Source: a bacterium
Lineage (GTDB): Bacteria; Patescibacteriota; Minisyncoccia; UBA6257; 02-FULL-45-10c
Reading direction: 5' to 3'
NCBI GenBank assembly: GCA_030646555.1
Contig: JAUSKP010000007.1
Span: 1 to 5,614, forward strand
DNA: 5,614 nt
The position numbers and the translations under genes were made by a program. Under the pieces are notes generated by a model, which was not told the origin of the DNA, ran no database searches, and saw nothing but the letters and a program-made list of their open reading frames with translations. Of this stretch, positions 3,287 through 5,614 are shown in pieces. Positions within the stretch are counted from its first letter, which is position 1; the number at the start of each line of letters is the position of its first letter.

Positions 3287-5125
3287 ATGTCAAAAATAAT
3301 TTATAAGAATATCTTTTGGGCGATCGTAACAATGATCTCGCTCACTTTAATTTTTTCCGTGCTTTTTGAAGCGACCGGAAAAACCGAAACTTTGTCCATC
3401 AATCAATTGGTAACAAAAATAAATTCCGGCGAAGTAGCCAAAATTACCGTAGAGGGCAATAATTTAAAAATTGATTTAAAAGACGGCAAAAAGGCCATTG
3501 CTAAAAAAGAAACTGAGACTGGTTTAAGCCAAACCCTCAATAATTACGGTGTTAGTTCATCGGTTTTGGATCAATTAAATTTAGAGGTTAAGGAGCCGTC
3601 CGGATTTAAATTTTGGATGGGCATAATACTTCCTGTGATTTTGCCGCTAATCGTGATCGGAGTTATTTTTTGGTTCTTGTTCAGGCAAGCCAAAGGCGGA
3701 GTCAATCAAGCGTTTTCTTTCGGCAAATCCAATTTAAAACTTTTTAACGCTTTCAAAGAAAAAATTTCTTTTAAAGACGTAGCCGGGCTCAAAGAAGCGA
3801 AACAGGAACTGGTTGAGATCGTGGATTTTCTCAAAAATCCTAAAAAATACCTGGACATCGGCGCCAAGATCCCCCGCGGAGTATTACTAATGGGCGCGCC
3901 TGGAACGGGAAAAACTTTACTGGCCAGAGCCGTTGCCGGAGAAAGCGGAGTCCCCTTCTTTTATATTTCCGCTTCTGAATTCGTGGAAATGTTTGTCGGC
4001 GTGGGAGCTTCCAGAACCAGGGATGCTTTCCAAACAGCCAAAAAAGCCGCTCCTTCAATATTATTCATAGATGAAATTGACGCCATCGGTAGAGAAAGAG
4101 GAACCGGGCTTGGCGGCGGACACGATGAACGCGAACAAACGTTGAACCAAATTTTAGTGGAAATGGATGGTTTTGAAAGAGAGGCTCGCACGATAATCAT
4201 AGCCGCGACCAATCGTCCCGATGTTTTAGACCGCGCTCTTTTAAGACCAGGGAGATTTGACCGCCAAGTTGTTTTAGATTTGCCTGATATAAACGACAGA
4301 GAAGCCATCCTTAAAATACACACAGTCGGAAAACCCTTAGATAAAAATATAAACCTAAGAAAAGTGGCAGTCAGAACACCGGGATTTTCCGGGGCAGACC
4401 TGGCTAATTTAATGAACGAAGCCGCTATCTTAGCTGCCCGCGACAACAGGAAGGAAGTTCTGCAAAATGATATGTTCCAAGCCGTTGAAAAAGTCTTGCT
4501 CGGCCCAGAAAGAAAAGGGCGCGCTATTTCACTGAAAGAAAAAGAGATAACAGCCTATCATGAAGCCGGACACGCGCTTGTGACTGTCTGTATAAAAGGA
4601 GCTGATCCAATACATAAAATTTCCATAATCAGCAGAGGCAGAGCCGGCGGATACACAATGAAATTGCCCATTGAAGAAATGCATCTTAGAACCAGAAGCC
4701 AATTCATTGGTGAGATAGCCACTTTGATGGGCGGATACGCTGCCGAACAGGAAATATTCGGAGAGATGTCCACTGGAGCCTCAAGCGATCTTAGGGAAGC
4801 TTCTAAAATAGCGCGGGCTATAGTCACTCAATATGGGATGAGTGAGAAAATGGGCCCGATGACATTCGGAGAAACCCAAGAGCTTATATTCCTTGGCAAG
4901 GAAATGTCCAGCGGAAAAAATTACTCCGAACAAGTGGCGTCGGAAATAGACAAGGAAGTTAAAAATTTCATAGACCGCTCTTATAAAGCCGCGCAAAAAA
5001 TATTAAAGTCTCACAAAAAGATTCTGGATAAGATTGCCAAAACTTTGATGGAAAAAGAAACTTTGGAACAGGAAGAATTTTATAAGTTGCTAAAGGAATT
5101 TAATTTGAAACCAATAGAAATTTAA
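3287..5125 (+). CDS. ftsH: ATP-dependent zinc metalloprotease FtsH
   Basis: A complete 612-residue membrane AAA+ protease that extracts and degrades damaged or unassembled membrane proteins and some regulators as a hexamer in the inner membrane. It has TM helix 1 at about 9-27, an extracytoplasmic domain at about 28-108, TM helix 2 at about 110-132, and an AAA domain with Walker A GAPGTGKT (203-210). The pore-loop region is FVEMFVGVGA (232-241), Walker B ILFIDEID (258-265), and the second region of homology TNRPDVLDRALLRPGRFDR (308-326) has the arginine fingers. The zinc site is HEAGH (425-429), with Asp501 in STGASSDLRE the probable third ligand, and the C-terminus is a charged helix. All key residues are present and the length is usual. 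The frame stays open upstream to a TTG at 3182, but that extension lies partly inside the nested palindrome and is not FtsH-like; the ATG at 3287 puts TM1 at the right distance. No clear ribosome-binding site precedes it. Confidence 0.97.
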   Translation: MSKIIYKNIFWAIVTMISLTLIFSVLFEATGKTETLSINQLVTKINSGEVAKITVEGNNLKIDLKDGKKAIAKKETETGLSQTLNNYGVSSSVLDQLNLEVKEPSGFKFWMGIILPVILPLIVIGVIFWFLFRQAKGGVNQAFSFGKSNLKLFNAFKEKISFKDVAGLKEAKQELVEIVDFLKNPKKYLDIGAKIPRGVLLMGAPGTGKTLLARAVAGESGVPFFYISASEFVEMFVGVGASRTRDAFQTAKKAAPSILFIDEIDAIGRERGTGLGGGHDEREQTLNQILVEMDGFEREARTIIIAATNRPDVLDRALLRPGRFDRQVVLDLPDINDREAILKIHTVGKPLDKNINLRKVAVRTPGFSGADLANLMNEAAILAARDNRKEVLQNDMFQAVEKVLLGPERKGRAISLKEKEITAYHEAGHALVTVCIKGADPIHKISIISRGRAGGYTMKLPIEEMHLRTRSQFIGEIATLMGGYAAEQEIFGEMSTGASSDLREASKIARAIVTQYGMSEKMGPMTFGETQELIFLGKEMSSGKNYSEQVASEIDKEVKNFIDRSYKAAQKILKSHKKILDKIAKTLMEKETLEQEEFYKLLKEFNLKPIEI

Positions 5126-5130
5126 AATTC

Positions 5131-5148
5131 TCGGCTTCACCGGTTTTT
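5131..5148 (+). terminator. Weak terminator candidate after ftsH
   Basis: TCGG-CTTCA-CCGG followed by TTTTT begins five bases after the ftsH stop. The stem is only 4 bp and includes one wobble pair, so by itself it would terminate weakly. Confidence 0.35.
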
Positions 5149-5156
5149 AAATATGG

Positions 5157-5182
5157 CCTATAGGTACAATAAGCCCTATAGG
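5157..5182. repeat. Two copies of palindrome CCTATAGG, 18 bp apart
   Basis: CCTATAGG at 5157-5164 and 5175-5182. Because each is self-complementary, the two copies can pair as an 8-bp hairpin with a 10-base loop. The second copy overlaps the 5' arm of the terminator candidate at 5173-5201, so the two folds exclude each other. Confidence 0.5.
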
Positions 5183-5201
5183 ATTTATGGGCCGCATTTT
5201 T
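5173..5201 (+). terminator. Terminator candidate between ftsH and the tRNA
   Basis: GCCC-t-ATA (5173-5180) pairs with TATGGGC (5186-5192) with one bulged T and the loop GGATT, followed four bases later by TTTTT (5197-5201). It is moderately stable, but the gap before the T-run is unusual. Confidence 0.4.
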
Positions 5202-5209
5202 AATAAAGT

Positions 5210-5246
5210 AAACTATCTTGAATACCCGGCAAAAAAATGATAGTTT
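5210..5246. promoter_or_regulatory. 8-bp inverted repeat upstream of the tRNA
   Basis: AAACTATC (5210-5217) and GATAGTTT (5239-5246) enclose 21 bases that include a -35-like TTGAAT (5218-5223). It could be an operator or a transcribed hairpin; the stem is AT-rich. Confidence 0.35.
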
Positions 5247-5252
5247 TATAAA
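5247..5252 (+). promoter_or_regulatory. Possible -10 box of the tRNA transcript
   Basis: TATAAA lies 13 bases before the first base of the tRNA, a normal distance for a -10 box. The nearest -35-like sequence, TTGAAT at 5218, is 23 bp away, which is too far for a standard promoter, so the assignment is weak. Confidence 0.35.
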
Positions 5253-5265
5253 ACAATAAGTTGAT

Positions 5266-5338
5266 GGGCATGTAGCTCAATGGTTAGAGCACCGAGCTTA
5301 TACCTCGGCGGTTCCCGGTTCGAGTCCAGGCATGCCCA
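5266..5338 (+). tRNA. tRNA-Ile with anticodon UAU
   Basis: A full 73-nt cloverleaf. The acceptor GGGCATG (5266-5272) pairs with CATGCCC (5331-5337), and the D stem is GCTC/GAGC (5275-5278, 5287-5290). The anticodon stem CCGAG/CTCGG (5292-5296, 5304-5308) has the seven-base loop CTTATAC, placing TAT (5299-5301) at positions 34-36. The variable region has five bases, and the T stem is CCCGG/CCAGG with loop TTCGAGT. The discriminator is A, and CCA is not encoded. UAU reads AUA (Ile). Most bacteria read AUA with a CAU tRNA modified to lysidine by TilS, so this anticodon is uncommon. The middle T-stem pair (5316-5328) is a C-A mismatch. The gene sits three bases before a coding sequence. Confidence 0.93.
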
Positions 5339-5341
5339 CTC

Positions 5342-5614
5342 ATGAATAATATTAATTACCGATCTTTTTTAGTCTGGGGCGCAATCTTTCTATTTATTGA
5401 GATTATTTTGTTGTTTTTTTATTTTAATTTTTCACATCAAAAAATAGACGGCCTTGATCAATTCGCACAAATTTTTACAACCAAAGCGAGCGAGCAAAAT
5501 AATTTTCCTGTCTTAAAACAAAACCAGGCCGGACTCGCGCTTTCCGCGGAAGCCTACATTTCCATTTTTGCCGCAGATGATGGCTCCTCCTTCGCTCCTC
5601 CTTCGCCAAAGGCT
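5342..5614 (+). CDS. N-terminal part of a membrane-anchored extracytoplasmic protein (runs off right edge)
   Basis: The ATG at 5342 opens a frame of 91 codons with no stop up to the window edge, so the C-terminus is missing. It begins MNNINYRSFLVWGAIFLFIE. One hydrophobic helix at about residues 8-28 is followed by a polar stretch, as in a signal anchor that places the rest outside the membrane. The segment at about 71-80 (SAEAYISIFA) faintly resembles the start of D-alanyl-D-alanine carboxypeptidase domains, but too little is visible to name it. The last residues (GSSFAPPSPKA) are encoded by an 11-bp tandem repeat and look like inserted repeat sequence. There is no ribosome-binding site. Only three bases separate the ATG from the mature tRNA 3' end, so it is probably co-transcribed with the tRNA and released as a nearly leaderless message after processing. 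Confidence 0.75.
   Translation, partial: MNNINYRSFLVWGAIFLFIEIILLFFYFNFSHQKIDGLDQFAQIFTTKASEQNNFPVLKQNQAGLALSAEAYISIFAADDGSSFAPPSPKA
5583..5614 (+). repeat. 11-bp tandem repeat inside the right-edge gene
   Basis: GCTCCTCCTTC occurs twice in perfect tandem (5583-5593, 5594-5604), followed by GCCAAAGGCT to the window edge. The unit length is not a multiple of three, so the two copies are read in different frames. The sequence is of the same GC-rich type as the intergenic palindromes, but the element is cut by the edge. Confidence 0.6.

Noticed and set aside
3961..4446. 161-codon minus-strand frame inside ftsH
   Set aside because: It is antisense to the highly conserved AAA domain; long antisense frames are expected from ftsH codon use.

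Overview
The window looks like a piece of a Candidatus Patescibacteria (CPR, Parcubacteria-like) genome. This is an inference from compact, AT-rich genes, small membrane proteins with no obvious relatives, a four-domain ribosomal protein S1, and intergenic DNA full of GC-rich palindromes of the CCTGCC/GGCAGG and GTCATTCC/GGAATGAC kinds that I associate with that group. No 16S gene or other phylogenetic marker is present to settle it.

Layout. Positions 1-227 (-) hold the start of a membrane protein that runs off the left edge. Positions 228-580 are non-coding and carry a dense set of palindromic repeats. Next on the minus strand are a diacylglycerol/undecaprenol kinase family gene (581-964) and a small two-helix membrane protein (1017-1244). 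A perfect terminator hairpin separates them, and its U-tract adjoins the kinase promoter. The intergenic region 1245-1470 holds a textbook minus-strand promoter and a plus-strand promoter with an operator-like dyad, which drives the S1-domain protein gene (1471-2562). A REP/BIME-like element and a bidirectional terminator separate S1 from a convergent small basic protein of unknown function (2737-2934). The leader of that small gene carries a copy of the dispersed hairpin.

The 350 bases before ftsH contain the most striking object here, at about 3125-3223. It is a palindrome nested inside a palindrome that folds into two successive three-way junctions, with no unpaired base at either junction. 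The ftsH gene follows (3287-5125) and encodes a complete membrane AAA+ zinc protease. Then come terminator-like hairpins, a tRNA with a UAU anticodon (5266-5338), and, three bases after the tRNA, the start of a membrane-anchored extracytoplasmic protein (5342 to the right edge). Its reading frame runs into an 11-bp tandem repeat at the window end.

Functionally this is a housekeeping region: translation (S1, tRNA-Ile), membrane protein quality control (FtsH) and lipid-carrier phosphorylation (DgkA family). The unusual content is in the spacers, where short hairpins appear to have been inserted repeatedly into other hairpins.
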